Assembly: GCA_035700025.1 (NCBI GenBank) | Contig: DASSOY010000013.1 | Location: forward strand, 1-40,152 | From: Bacillales bacterium | GTDB lineage: Bacteria; Bacillota; Bacilli; Bacillales; DASSOY01 | Direction: 5' to 3' | DNA length: 40,152 bases | Shown here: one piece after another, positions 24,892 to 31,873 of the stretch | Layout: each line of letters opens with the position of its first letter | Numbering within the stretch: the stretch's first letter is position 1 | Notes under the pieces: generated by a model | Databases searched by the model: none | What the model was told of the DNA's origin: nothing | Seen by the model: only the letters and a program-made list of their open reading frames with translations | Position numbers and translations under genes: made by a program

Positions 24892-25833
24892 TTAATAACG
24901 AATTTTCGGGTTCAAAAAAGCATAAATGATGTCAACCAACAAATTTATGACGACGAAAAATGTCGCGATAAACAATATCGTCCCTTGCAGCAGCGGATAA
25001 TCTCTATTCGTGATCGCATGCAAGGCGAGCCGCCCAATGCCCGGCAATGCAAAAATTTGCTCGATGACCACGGATCCTCCCATTAAATATCCGACTTGCA
25101 CACCGATGATCGTTATGACCGGAATCATCGCGTTTTTGATCGCATGTTTCCAAATCAGCCGTGCTCTTTTGACGCCTTTCGCCCGCGCCACCTTGATGTA
25201 CTCCTCACGTGTGATTTCCAGCATCGATGAACGTGTCATCCGCATAATGACTGCGCCGACCGCCGTACCAAGTGTCAGCGTCGGCAACAACATCGACTTC
25301 GCATTGCCTAATGGATCTTCGAGAAATCCGACAAAGCCGCTTGAAGGCAACCAGCCGAGGTACAGCGAAAAATAAAGCACAAGCATCGTACCCAGCCAAA
25401 AATTTGGAATGGACAGTCCAAGCAATCCGAAAAAACCCGTCCCGTAATCGACCGGGCTGTTGCGAAGAATTGCCGCATACGTACCAAATGGAATAGCAAA
25501 CAGTACGGCGAAAGATACACTGAGAATGGTCAGTTCTAAGGTGATTGGCAACCGCTCGAAGATCAACTGAAGCACTGGACGGTGCGTGAATGAGGAAACA
25601 CCGAAATCGCCATGTAACAAATTCAACAGCCAGATTCCGTATTGGACGTAAATGGGTTTGTCGAGGCCATATCGATGGCGGATCAAGTCCGCCTCGTGTT
25701 CGCTGTAATTCGTGCCAAGCATTGCCGTCACGGTATCACCCGGGACGAGCCGAACAACGAAAAAAGCCACGAGCGAAATGCCGAACAAAACGGGAAGAGA
25801 AATGAGTATTCGTTTCGCGATATATTTAACCAT
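24892..25833 (-). CDS. Oligopeptide ABC transporter permease (OppB/DppB type)
   Basis: A 313-residue permease. The N-terminal MVKYIAKRILISLPVLFGISLVAFFVVRLVPGD and the EAA-type loop YIKVARAKGVKRARLIWKHAIKNAMIPVI (about residues 200-228) identify the OppB/DppB group. GGAGG lies seven bases before the ATG. It is separated from the binding-protein gene by two terminator-like hairpins, as often seen where the binding protein must be made in excess. Confidence 0.95.
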   Translation of the reverse strand: MVKYIAKRILISLPVLFGISLVAFFVVRLVPGDTVTAMLGTNYSEHEADLIRHRYGLDKPIYVQYGIWLLNLLHGDFGVSSFTHRPVLQLIFERLPITLELTILSVSFAVLFAIPFGTYAAILRNSPVDYGTGFFGLLGLSIPNFWLGTMLVLYFSLYLGWLPSSGFVGFLEDPLGNAKSMLLPTLTLGTAVGAVIMRMTRSSMLEITREEYIKVARAKGVKRARLIWKHAIKNAMIPVITIIGVQVGYLMGGSVVIEQIFALPGIGRLALHAITNRDYPLLQGTILFIATFFVVINLLVDIIYAFLNPKIRY

Positions 25834-25854
25834 GGGTTATCCTCCAAATCGAAT

Positions 25855-25880
25855 AAAAAAAGCTTGGTTTGCGCCAAACC
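25855..25880 (-). terminator. Second intra-operon terminator-like hairpin
   Basis: GGTTTG and CAAACC arms with a 3-nt loop, followed on the minus strand by AAGC and seven T. It lies just before the OppB-type gene. Confidence 0.55.
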
Positions 25881-25896
25881 GAGAAGTTCTCCAATG

Positions 25897-25928
25897 AAAA
25901 AAGAGGAACCAGTCGATCGACTGGTTCC
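25897..25928 (-). terminator. Intra-operon terminator after the binding-protein gene
   Basis: GGAACCAGTCGA and TCGACTGGTTCC form a perfect 24-bp palindrome, followed on the minus strand by a T-run (CTCTTTTTTC). Its position 11 nt past the stop suggests partial termination to reduce downstream gene dosage. Confidence 0.8.
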
Positions 25929-25938
25929 GCCGTGTCAA

Positions 25939-27537
25939 TTACTTGGAAAGCCAGGTATTCACCAGCGATTTGGTCGAAACCGTCGGATTTACGTCAAATC
26001 CGTGCACATTTTCGGTCAAACCGGAAGATTGTGTGTTGGCATACAAGAACACCATCGGCGCGTCTTGTGCGATGATTTTTTGCGCCTTAGCGTAGATTTC
26101 TTTACGTTTTTCCCGGTCTAAAGTCGTTCTTCCTTTTTCAAGCAAAGCATCCACTTTTGGATTGGAATAATCTTGTTGGTTGTATTGTCCTCTCGTATGG
26201 AAGATGTTGTATAAAAATTCGTCGGGATCGACAAATCCGACCCAGCCGACGACGGCCATCTGAAAGTCGTGTTTACCAAGTTTGTTAAAGAACACGCTCG
26301 ATTCGAGCTGTTTGACTTCGATGTTAATTCCTGCCTCTTTCACTTGTTGTTTTATCACTTGAGCTGCATTGACTTGAGACTCGTTAGGGCTGACGATCAT
26401 CTGTAAATCGACACCGTCTGGATAACCCGCTTCTTTTAACAATTGCTTCGCTTTATCAATGTTTTGTTTCGGATAAACCGCTTCATCCGAATGCGCCCAA
26501 TGGCCAGGAGGAATCGGTCCATTCGTTAGCGGCTCCGCCTGCCCGAATTTCACAACTTTGTTTAAAGCTTCGCGATCGACGGCCCAGGCGATTGCCTGCC
26601 GAACCTTTTTCTTTTTCAACGGTCCGTGTTTCACGTTGAGACCGATGTATTCCCAGTAAGAGCCAGTAACTGAATCCACCTTAACGCCATCGGCTTTTTT
26701 CAACAATTTGACGTCTTTCGGCGTCAATTGCAAATTGATGTTAATTTCTCCGTTGCGCAGCGCTGTATTTCTTGCTGTCGCATCAGGAATGTTTTTCCAA
26801 ATTACTTTATCGAGATAAGGTTTCCCTTCTACGAAATAATCGTCAAACTTGGCCAATACGAGTTGATTTCCTTTTGTCCACTCAACCATTTTGAAAGGAC
26901 CGCTTCCACCGTCCGCCGCATCAAGACTGCCCCCATTCGCTTCCACCACCGTCTTGTTCACAATCGCGTTGACCGGATTGGCGAGAAACGTGAGAAACGG
27001 AGCGGTCTTTTGCTTCAACGTAATAACCACTTTCGTGTCGGAAGGCGTTTCAATGCTTTTGACCATCGAAAACTGGGAAGCCCGCACTTTCAATTTTTTT
27101 ATGCGGTTAATTGAGTATTTCACGTCTTCGGAAGTGAGCGGATCTCCGTTGTGAAACTTCACATTGTCGTGAAGTGTGAACGTGTACGTTAATCCGTCTT
27201 CGGAAACTTCGTAATCTTTAACAAGTTCCCCTTCCAGTTCGCCGTATGTACCTTCTTTGTAATCAAATAAGGTGTTATACATGTTTTCAAGATAATGAAT
27301 GCCGGCAGCTCCCGTAACCGTGTGGGGGTCGAGCTTTTGCGCGCCCGACAAATCTGAAATGACGAGCGTCCCCCCAGGTTGCGGCTTCGCATTCTCGGCG
27401 GTGTCAGCATTCTCGTCAGCCTGTGACGAAGAACCGCCATCCTTCCCATTCCCAGACAATGTGCTCTGCGGACTCGTACATGCCGTGAGCAAAAGTATAA
27501 GCGCAACAATTAATAAATAACAAGTTCCTTTTTTCAA
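25939..27537 (-). CDS. Oligopeptide-type ABC transporter substrate-binding lipoprotein (family 5)
   Basis: A 532-residue family 5 solute-binding protein. Residues 1-20 form a lipoprotein signal with lipobox LLTAC. A Ser/Gly/Asn-rich linker is followed by the family 5 core: GTLVISDLSGAQKLDPHTVTG, then YTFTLHDNVKFHNGDPLTSEDVKYSI (the family signature), and later AIAWAVDREALNKVVKFGQAEPLTNGPIPPG. Ligand is probably a peptide or opine-like compound. The start is TTG, with GGGAGGG a rather long 11 bases upstream. It is the first gene of the operon. Confidence 0.94.
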   Translation of the reverse strand: MKKGTCYLLIVALILLLTACTSPQSTLSGNGKDGGSSSQADENADTAENAKPQPGGTLVISDLSGAQKLDPHTVTGAAGIHYLENMYNTLFDYKEGTYGELEGELVKDYEVSEDGLTYTFTLHDNVKFHNGDPLTSEDVKYSINRIKKLKVRASQFSMVKSIETPSDTKVVITLKQKTAPFLTFLANPVNAIVNKTVVEANGGSLDAADGGSGPFKMVEWTKGNQLVLAKFDDYFVEGKPYLDKVIWKNIPDATARNTALRNGEININLQLTPKDVKLLKKADGVKVDSVTGSYWEYIGLNVKHGPLKKKKVRQAIAWAVDREALNKVVKFGQAEPLTNGPIPPGHWAHSDEAVYPKQNIDKAKQLLKEAGYPDGVDLQMIVSPNESQVNAAQVIKQQVKEAGINIEVKQLESSVFFNKLGKHDFQMAVVGWVGFVDPDEFLYNIFHTRGQYNQQDYSNPKVDALLEKGRTTLDREKRKEIYAKAQKIIAQDAPMVFLYANTQSSGLTENVHGFDVNPTVSTKSLVNTWLSK

Positions 27538-27641
27538 GAGATCGGGTCCCTCCCCTAATTTGATTCACAATTCTTACGATTGAGTTTACTAATTGTTGGA
27601 TTCGATAACTACGTGTTCAATTATGAAATTCAGCTAGATTC

Positions 27642-27659
27642 TTTGTGAAATCTCACAAA
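27642..27659. promoter_or_regulatory. Operator-like palindrome upstream of the oligopeptide importer
   Basis: TTTGTGA-N4-TCACAAA, a perfect 7-bp inverted repeat, lies about 105 bp upstream of the binding-protein start in the divergent region shared with the coat genes. The half-sites resemble CRP/FNR sites but with a 4-nt rather than 6-nt spacer. Confidence 0.4.
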
Positions 27660-27822
27660 TGGGGAAGATCGGCTTTATTCGTTGCAGCCATAGACCCTGC
27701 GCAAACGCACATCTTTGCGTTCGAGTTTGAATTTCCGAGACTCTTGCCGTCGCCGCCTGCTGACTTGGGACATACCTTGTTATTGTTCACGATGATTTTG
27801 CCTTCATAAGGGGGGAAACGAA

Positions 27823-28008
27823 TTGAGCCTGCTCGATGATTTGAAAAGCAAAAACGCCGCAAACCGAATGATGGACGTGCTCGTGGAAGATGTGTTCGAA
27901 AAACACAACGTACGGGAAAAATTGCAACAATTGCCGCCGGAGAAAAAAGAAAAGATTCGCAATGTCGTTACGGATATCCAAAAACAAGTCGACGCGTTGT
28001 TAAAATAA
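27823..28008 (+). CDS. Small protein upstream of the CotX-like gene
   Basis: A 61-residue helical protein (SLLDDLKSKNAANRMMDVLVEDVF, then LQQLPPEKKEKIRNVVTDIQKQVDALLK). Start is TTG with AGGGGGG seven bases upstream. It lies 26 nt before the CotX-like gene on the same strand, so co-expression in the mother cell during sporulation is likely. B. subtilis CotX sits in a cluster with small coat proteins (CotV, CotW), but I cannot assign this protein to one of them. Function inferred from context only. Confidence 0.75.
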   Translation: MSLLDDLKSKNAANRMMDVLVEDVFEKHNVREKLQQLPPEKKEKIRNVVTDIQKQVDALLK

Positions 28009-28034
28009 AAATTTTCAAAGAAGAGGTGACCCAT

Positions 28035-28529
28035 ATGCATGGAGACATTCACGTAAACCATTCAAGGAGTGCCGCAAGGTCCGGAAGCAGTTGCAGGAAT
28101 GAGCGAAGATGGTCCGCGCTTGATCCGACGGCCGTCCATCCGCTCAGCCCAAATGACGAAGGTGTCGAACAACAAGGGGATCAAGTCGCATACAACGAAC
28201 AAAGTTCCGAAGAAAAAGTGATCGTCATCGACTCGTGCGACGTCGAAATTCATACGACGGACACAAAGGCTGCCGTTAATTTGCAAGCGGCTTTGCAAGT
28301 GGCGATTGCGTTAATCATCAGCATCACGATCGGCGACAGCGATACCGGAGACAAAGTCACGCAAGATTTGCTGCAACGCGTCAGAGTGAAACAGTCCAAC
28401 AAACAGACGACTTATGTCGAGAACAGCCGCGGCGTCAACATCACCACTACGGATACCGATCTCGCCGTGAATATTCAACTATTGCTGCAAGTACTCGTCG
28501 CATTGCTCGTCAAGCTCGACATCTTATAA
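28035..28529 (+). CDS. CotX/CotV-type spore coat protein
   Basis: A 164-residue protein with two tandem CotX/V modules (about residues 60-105 and 125-164). Each carries a D/N-S-x-x-V-x-I-x-T-T-D-T-x-x-A-V-N-x-Q module followed by a hydrophobic helix (LQVAIALIISITI; LLQVLVALLVKLDIL). These are the insoluble-fraction coat/crust proteins of Bacillus spores. The N-terminal 55 residues are polar and variable. I chose the ATG at 28035 with GAGGTG six bases upstream; a GTG at 28026 overlaps that site. It is followed by a hairpin terminator. Confidence 0.9.
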   Translation: MHGDIHVNHSRSAARSGSSCRNERRWSALDPTAVHPLSPNDEGVEQQGDQVAYNEQSSEEKVIVIDSCDVEIHTTDTKAAVNLQAALQVAIALIISITIGDSDTGDKVTQDLLQRVRVKQSNKQTTYVENSRGVNITTTDTDLAVNIQLLLQVLVALLVKLDIL

Positions 28530-28539
28530 CGACAACAAA

Positions 28540-28568
28540 TCAACCGCGGATGGTCCGCGGTTGAACTT
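28540..28568. terminator. Bidirectional terminator between cotX-like and ytaF
   Basis: TCAACCGCGGA and TCCGCGGTTGA form an 11-bp stem with a 3-nt loop between converging genes. The T-run is weak on both sides. Confidence 0.65.
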
Positions 28569-28569
28569 A

Positions 28570-29190
28570 TTATTTCATCCGGGAGAGGCCGATCAGAATG
28601 AGCAGAATTCCAGGAACGAACGAAACTTTCTTCAACCAACCGGATTCGGAAAAATGAAAGCCAAACGTTTTGCCTCCCCAAAGGAACAAGCCGCTCATAC
28701 AGGCAACTAAGCAGGCAGTAAAAAGCGCAGAATATTCCACGAAGGCAGCGGCGATGCCGGCGCCAAAGGCGTCAAATGACAAAGCGCATCCTAACACGAA
28801 CGCTTCGGCCGGTGAAATCGTTCCCGAATGATCGGCATCGGCTTGTTCGGGATCCTTAAGGATTTGAATCAAGATGCCGAGCGGCCGGATGCGAACGTGT
28901 ATCATTTCCCGAGAAAGTTCACGTCCTGATACAAAATAGTGGAGCAGCGCGGCAAAACCGAGTGCGACCAAAAGCCACCCGCCGGTTGCTCTCGCCGCAT
29001 TTTGCGACAACAACGACTCCAACGACTTCCCGAAGTTCATCGCCAAAAACAGCACACACGCGGAACAAGCAGCAATGATCAACACAGAGCACAGCGGTAT
29101 TTTTGTTTTTTTCAACCCGTACGCCGTTCCGACGCTGAAGCTGTCGAGACTGACGGCGAGAGCGAGTCCGATGATGGATAAACCGTGCAT
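28570..29190 (-). CDS. ytaF: Sporulation membrane protein YtaF (MntP-like)
   Basis: A 206-residue six-helix membrane protein. The two repeat halves each carry the family acidic motif: ALAVSLDSFSVG (residues 10-21) and GCALSFDAFGAG (134-145), related to MntP manganese exporters. Between helices 3 and 4 lies an EF-hand-like loop, residues 118-129 (D-x-D-x-S-G-T-I-S-x-x-E). I chose the ATG at 29190 with AAGGAGG upstream (spacing a little long at 11); the frame back to 29322 overlaps the Hsp20 gene. B. subtilis YtaF is associated with sporulation; the transported ion is unknown. Confidence 0.9.
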   Translation of the reverse strand: MHGLSIIGLALAVSLDSFSVGTAYGLKKTKIPLCSVLIIAACSACVLFLAMNFGKSLESLLSQNAARATGGWLLVALGFAALLHYFVSGRELSREMIHVRIRPLGILIQILKDPEQADADHSGTISPAEAFVLGCALSFDAFGAGIAAAFVEYSALFTACLVACMSGLFLWGGKTFGFHFSESGWLKKVSFVPGILLILIGLSRMK

Positions 29191-29269
29191 GCGTCTGCCA
29201 GCCTCCTTTTCGAAAACCAAGAATGAAACATGCCCCGACGACATTTCCTCAATTCCGCTACGGTTGGCA

Positions 29270-29674
29270 TCAATATTCGATGGGAATTTGTTGATACCGT
29301 TCCCCGGTTCTTTTCGGCACACGAATTTCGAGAACCCCGTTTTGATAAACCGCTTTGCTGCCTTTGAAAGATCCGTTGACCGGCAAACGAATCACATGCG
29401 GTTCCCGAAGCCCGTCGATTTTTAACTCGTTCGGCAAAAAATGCACCGTTATATTTTCCGGTCGGATGTCGTCCGGCAACTTCAAACGGGCAATCATCGA
29501 ATGATGCGTCTCGAAGACGTCGGAATTGACGCCCGCGTGTCGGAAATCGTTGTTGAACGAATCGGGCATGGCTTGCTTCATCACGTCATTCACGTAGTCT
29601 TTCACCCAAGACATGTCTAAATTTCCTGTCCCTTCCCCGCGAAACAAATTCCACGGATTGAATGGATCAGCCAC
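29270..29674 (-). CDS. Hsp20/alpha-crystallin family protein (spore CotP-like)
   Basis: A 134-residue small heat shock protein. The alpha-crystallin domain spans about residues 50-128, with beta strands FETHHSMIARLKLPDDI, ENITVHFLPNELKIDG and the G-V-L-E-I-R-V-P-K terminal strand (the G-x-L motif is GVLEIRV). The C-terminal IPI (residues 130-132) matches the I-x-I tail that bridges oligomers. The N-terminal FNPWNLF is typical of the spore-associated subgroup that includes CotP. It lies next to ytaF and coat genes, supporting a spore role. ATG with GGAGG upstream. Confidence 0.88.
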   Translation of the reverse strand: MADPFNPWNLFRGEGTGNLDMSWVKDYVNDVMKQAMPDSFNNDFRHAGVNSDVFETHHSMIARLKLPDDIRPENITVHFLPNELKIDGLREPHVIRLPVNGSFKGSKAVYQNGVLEIRVPKRTGERYQQIPIEY

Positions 29675-29747
29675 CTGTCATCCCTCCTCCGCTTTATCTT
29701 ATGCCGCCATCAGCCCTTTCGACATTGACAAGAAAATGATTAGAAAC

Positions 29748-29778
29748 AAAAAAAGATGCCCCCGAGAAAATAGGCATC
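29748..29778 (-). terminator. Probable terminator of the lipoprotein-sigma-anti-sigma operon
   Basis: GATGCC and GGCATC arms enclose a 12-nt loop and are followed by seven T on the minus strand. A second small hairpin (TGCACC-GCT-GGTGCA, 29779-29793) precedes it. Confidence 0.7.
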
Positions 29779-29833
29779 TGCACCGCTGGTGCAATGGGAA
29801 CTTACCACCTTTAATGGGCTATCTAAAAAATGG

Positions 29834-29887
29834 ACGGACATTCAATCCTCTGATGAAGAAACATGCGCTGAGAGGATGAATGTCCGT
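29834..29887. repeat. Long imperfect palindrome with ACGGACAT core
   Basis: The left arm (29834-29851, starting ACGGACATTCAATCC) pairs with the right arm (29871-29887, ending GAATGTCCGT) over 17 bp with one bulged base and a 19-nt loop. It lies 30 nt past the anti-sigma stop. The outer core ACGGACAT..ATGTCCGT is shared with the palindromes at 38.95-39.14 kb. Confidence 0.75.
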
Positions 29888-29917
29888 TGCCATTTCCCGA
29901 GCGAAGATAAGACAAGG

Positions 29918-30634
29918 CTATGAAGATTTTAAGACTTTCTTTCCGTGCGGCTGCATTTCGAACGGCGCGGATTCAAGCGTGACGCCGATTCCACTGAATT
30001 GGAATTCGTGGGGCAAGGAATACGTCAACACACCCTCGCCGTCGGCGTTTGGCCGAAAGGTCCCACAATTCCAGCGGTGACCGCTGCTGGTCAGCAGCCA
30101 AACTTGGTAAGCTTCGTTTTCTTTTGGCGGTTTCATGTTGCGGAACGTTAATACGAGTTTATCTTGGCCGCCGTCGGAAACGCGATACGCCCTCCCGCTT
30201 CCGTGCGCCGATGCGTTCACCGGTTGAAGGGTATACATGCCGATGACATGGGATGCGCCAATCGTTTCTGCCATCTGCCATGGATCTTCGACGGCCTGTT
30301 CACGGTCGTAAATCACATAGCCGGCAAACAAAAGAAGAAGGGAAGAAGCGACAGCAATAAAGGTCCGCCGCAACAAGGGTCCGACCCGCCGCTTTCGGGG
30401 AACATCGACGTTATCAAAGATCCCGTCCATCACTTCTCGTTTTAACGATGGCGGTGCTTGCCGCATTTCGAAATCAAAGGCAAGGGCCTGCCACGTATCT
30501 TGCAGTCGTTCCAAGTCCCGGGAACACGCACCGCATGTTGAGAGATGGTTGAGGAAACGAAGCGTTTGCTTTTCATCAAGTGTACCCGCCAAGAACGGAA
30601 TGACTTCATCCATTCGTTCACATCGTCTCCCCAT
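29918..30634 (-). CDS. Anti-sigma factor (RskA type, zinc-finger ZAS domain)
   Basis: A 238-residue membrane protein. The N-terminal ZAS motif is H-L-S-T-C-G-A-C (about residues 30-37), which in this family binds zinc and the sigma factor. One membrane helix lies at about residues 91-108 (FIAVASSLLLLFAGYVIY). The extracellular RskA-type domain follows (IGMYTLQPVNASAHGSGRAY; NEAYQVWLLTSSG). The ATG overlaps the end of the ECF sigma gene by 17 nt and has a GGGGGAG site seven bases upstream, indicating translational coupling. It should hold the sigma factor at the membrane until a signal triggers release. Confidence 0.92.
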   Translation of the reverse strand: MGRRCERMDEVIPFLAGTLDEKQTLRFLNHLSTCGACSRDLERLQDTWQALAFDFEMRQAPPSLKREVMDGIFDNVDVPRKRRVGPLLRRTFIAVASSLLLLFAGYVIYDREQAVEDPWQMAETIGASHVIGMYTLQPVNASAHGSGRAYRVSDGGQDKLVLTFRNMKPPKENEAYQVWLLTSSGHRWNCGTFRPNADGEGVLTYSLPHEFQFSGIGVTLESAPFEMQPHGKKVLKSS

Positions 30635-31196
30635 GGTTCGTCTCCCCCTCTCTTTCCGATCGCAAATGACGCCGAAGCTGTTTCAACGATTGGTGCAGCC
30701 GGCTTTTCACCGTTCCAATCGGCTGTTGTTCCTGCGCGGCAATTTCCCTAATCGTCATCCCTTCCCAATACAAATAATGCAACAACCGTTGCTGTGCCGG
30801 AGTCAGCCGGCTTTTTGCTTCGCGAACATGCTGTTTCATCAATCGGGCAGAAACGATCGCGTCGACATCTGCTGTGTCCGACGAAGCAAATTTTACAAGG
30901 GAAGCTTTTCGGTCATACGCGTTTTCCTTGCGCAAGTGATCCGTCGCCAAGTTTCTCGTAATCGTCAAGATCCAGTTCACAAACGCGCCCTTGTTTTCTT
31001 CATACAAGCTCTTCGTTGTCCAAATGCGCATAAAGACTTGTTGGACGATATCTTTCGTTGCTTCCGTATCGCCTTTCGTCATTTTCAGGGCAAAGCTGTA
31101 CACGACGTTCACATAACGGTCATACAACGTCTCTAACGCCGAACGTTGACGATCGCGAATCAATGCCATTAATTGTTGATCGCTCTTCTCGTTCAT
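30618..31196 (-). CDS. ECF-family RNA polymerase sigma factor
   Basis: A 192-residue ECF sigma factor. Region 2 spans about residues 15-80 (ALETLYDRYVNVVYSFALKMTKGDTEATKDIVQQVFMRIWTTKSLY). Region 4 spans about 125-180 (RLTPAQQRLLHYLYWEGMTIREIAAQEQQPIGTVKSRLHQSLKQLRRHL). GGAGG lies six bases before the ATG at 31196, so the 11 extra codons up to 31229 are not needed. The gene lies 39 nt after the COG4315 lipoprotein gene and overlaps the anti-sigma gene. Confidence 0.95.
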   Translation of the reverse strand: MNEKSDQQLMALIRDRQRSALETLYDRYVNVVYSFALKMTKGDTEATKDIVQQVFMRIWTTKSLYEENKGAFVNWILTITRNLATDHLRKENAYDRKASLVKFASSDTADVDAIVSARLMKQHVREAKSRLTPAQQRLLHYLYWEGMTIREIAAQEQQPIGTVKSRLHQSLKQLRRHLRSEREGETNHGETM

Positions 31197-31235
31197 CGCA
31201 TACCTCCGCCCCGGTCTCGTTTCGTTCATTATACC

Positions 31236-31709
31236 TTAATAATCCATGCCTTCCTTTGCCGAAAACTCGGTTTCGGCATTGACGATGTACCAAACGCCTT
31301 TTACGCCTTGCCCTTTGACGTCACCCTTCTTTTTGTCCGGTGTGAAGTAATATAACGGATAGCCTTTATAAGTGATTTGTTCCTTGCCGGTATCCTCGCG
31401 AGTGATCGTTCCGAAATCGGAAGCTTTGAACCCTTCAGGCACCTTCGGATGACTTCCGTACAAAGGCGGCCATGCCTCTAAACATTGATCTTTGCAATAG
31501 CTTTCGCCCGGTTCGTCTTTCGTGAAATAATATAACGTCATCCCTTTGCCGTCCGCCAAATAATCGCCGATTTCATCGTTATGCAGCAGCTGAAGCGTCA
31601 CGTCGTAAGTATCCGATTGTCCGTTCGAAGTCCCTTGGCTGCCGCAAGCCGCCAACACCAACACCAATCCCGCCAAAATGAGTGCAGACCAAACAAATCG
31701 TTGCTTCAT
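31236..31709 (-). CDS. COG4315-type lipoprotein with YxFxxD repeats
   Basis: A 157-residue secreted lipoprotein. Lipobox LAAC at about residues 19-22 follows a hydrophobic signal. The mature protein has two copies of the family repeat with its Y-x-F-x-x-D core: LYYFTKDEPGESYCKDQCLEAWPPL (with two Cys) and LYYFTPDKKKGD...GVWYIV. The function of this family is not known. It is the first gene of an operon with an ECF sigma and its anti-sigma factor, so it is probably a target and perhaps a sensor component of that system. AGGAGG precedes the ATG. Confidence 0.88.
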   Translation of the reverse strand: MKQRFVWSALILAGLVLVLAACGSQGTSNGQSDTYDVTLQLLHNDEIGDYLADGKGMTLYYFTKDEPGESYCKDQCLEAWPPLYGSHPKVPEGFKASDFGTITREDTGKEQITYKGYPLYYFTPDKKKGDVKGQGVKGVWYIVNAETEFSAKEGMDY

Positions 31710-31745
31710 GTCGAAAATGCCTCCTTATGTTTCGTTTTATAAAGG

Positions 31746-31771
31746 TAACGACGTGATTCGGCGATCGGTTT
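31746..31771 (-). promoter_or_regulatory. Candidate ECF-sigma promoter of the lipoprotein-sigma operon
   Basis: On the minus strand AAACC (31767-31771), a 16-nt spacer and CGTTA (31746-31750) match the AAC ... CGT layout of ECF promoters. It lies about 37 nt before the lipoprotein start, consistent with autoregulation. Confidence 0.5.
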
Positions 31772-31846
31772 GATTTTTTTTTTATAAAATTGAGGCAAGG
31801 GGTACCAGCTGTTTCCCCTTCGATTCGAGAATGATCCGTTTGCCTA

Positions 31847-31873
31847 ATAAAAAAACCCGGGTTTTCCCCGGGT
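31847..31873 (-). terminator. Terminator of dynA
   Basis: ACCCGGG and CCCGGGT arms with a GAAAA-type loop are followed by seven T on the minus strand, directly at the dynA stop. Confidence 0.9.

Noticed and set aside
27771..27790. Possible sigma-K promoter before the coat genes (CATA element)
   Set aside because: The -10-like CATA is present but no convincing -35 AC lies at the right distance.
27653..27862. Minus-strand 69-codon ORF with several Cys
   Set aside because: It spans the divergent promoter region, has no ribosome site near any start and matches nothing I know. Kept out of the gene list, although the part after the inner GTG looks faintly protein-like.
29779..29833. Possible riboswitch or small RNA after the anti-sigma gene
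   Set aside because: Only a short hairpin and terminator are visible; no known RNA motif was recognised.
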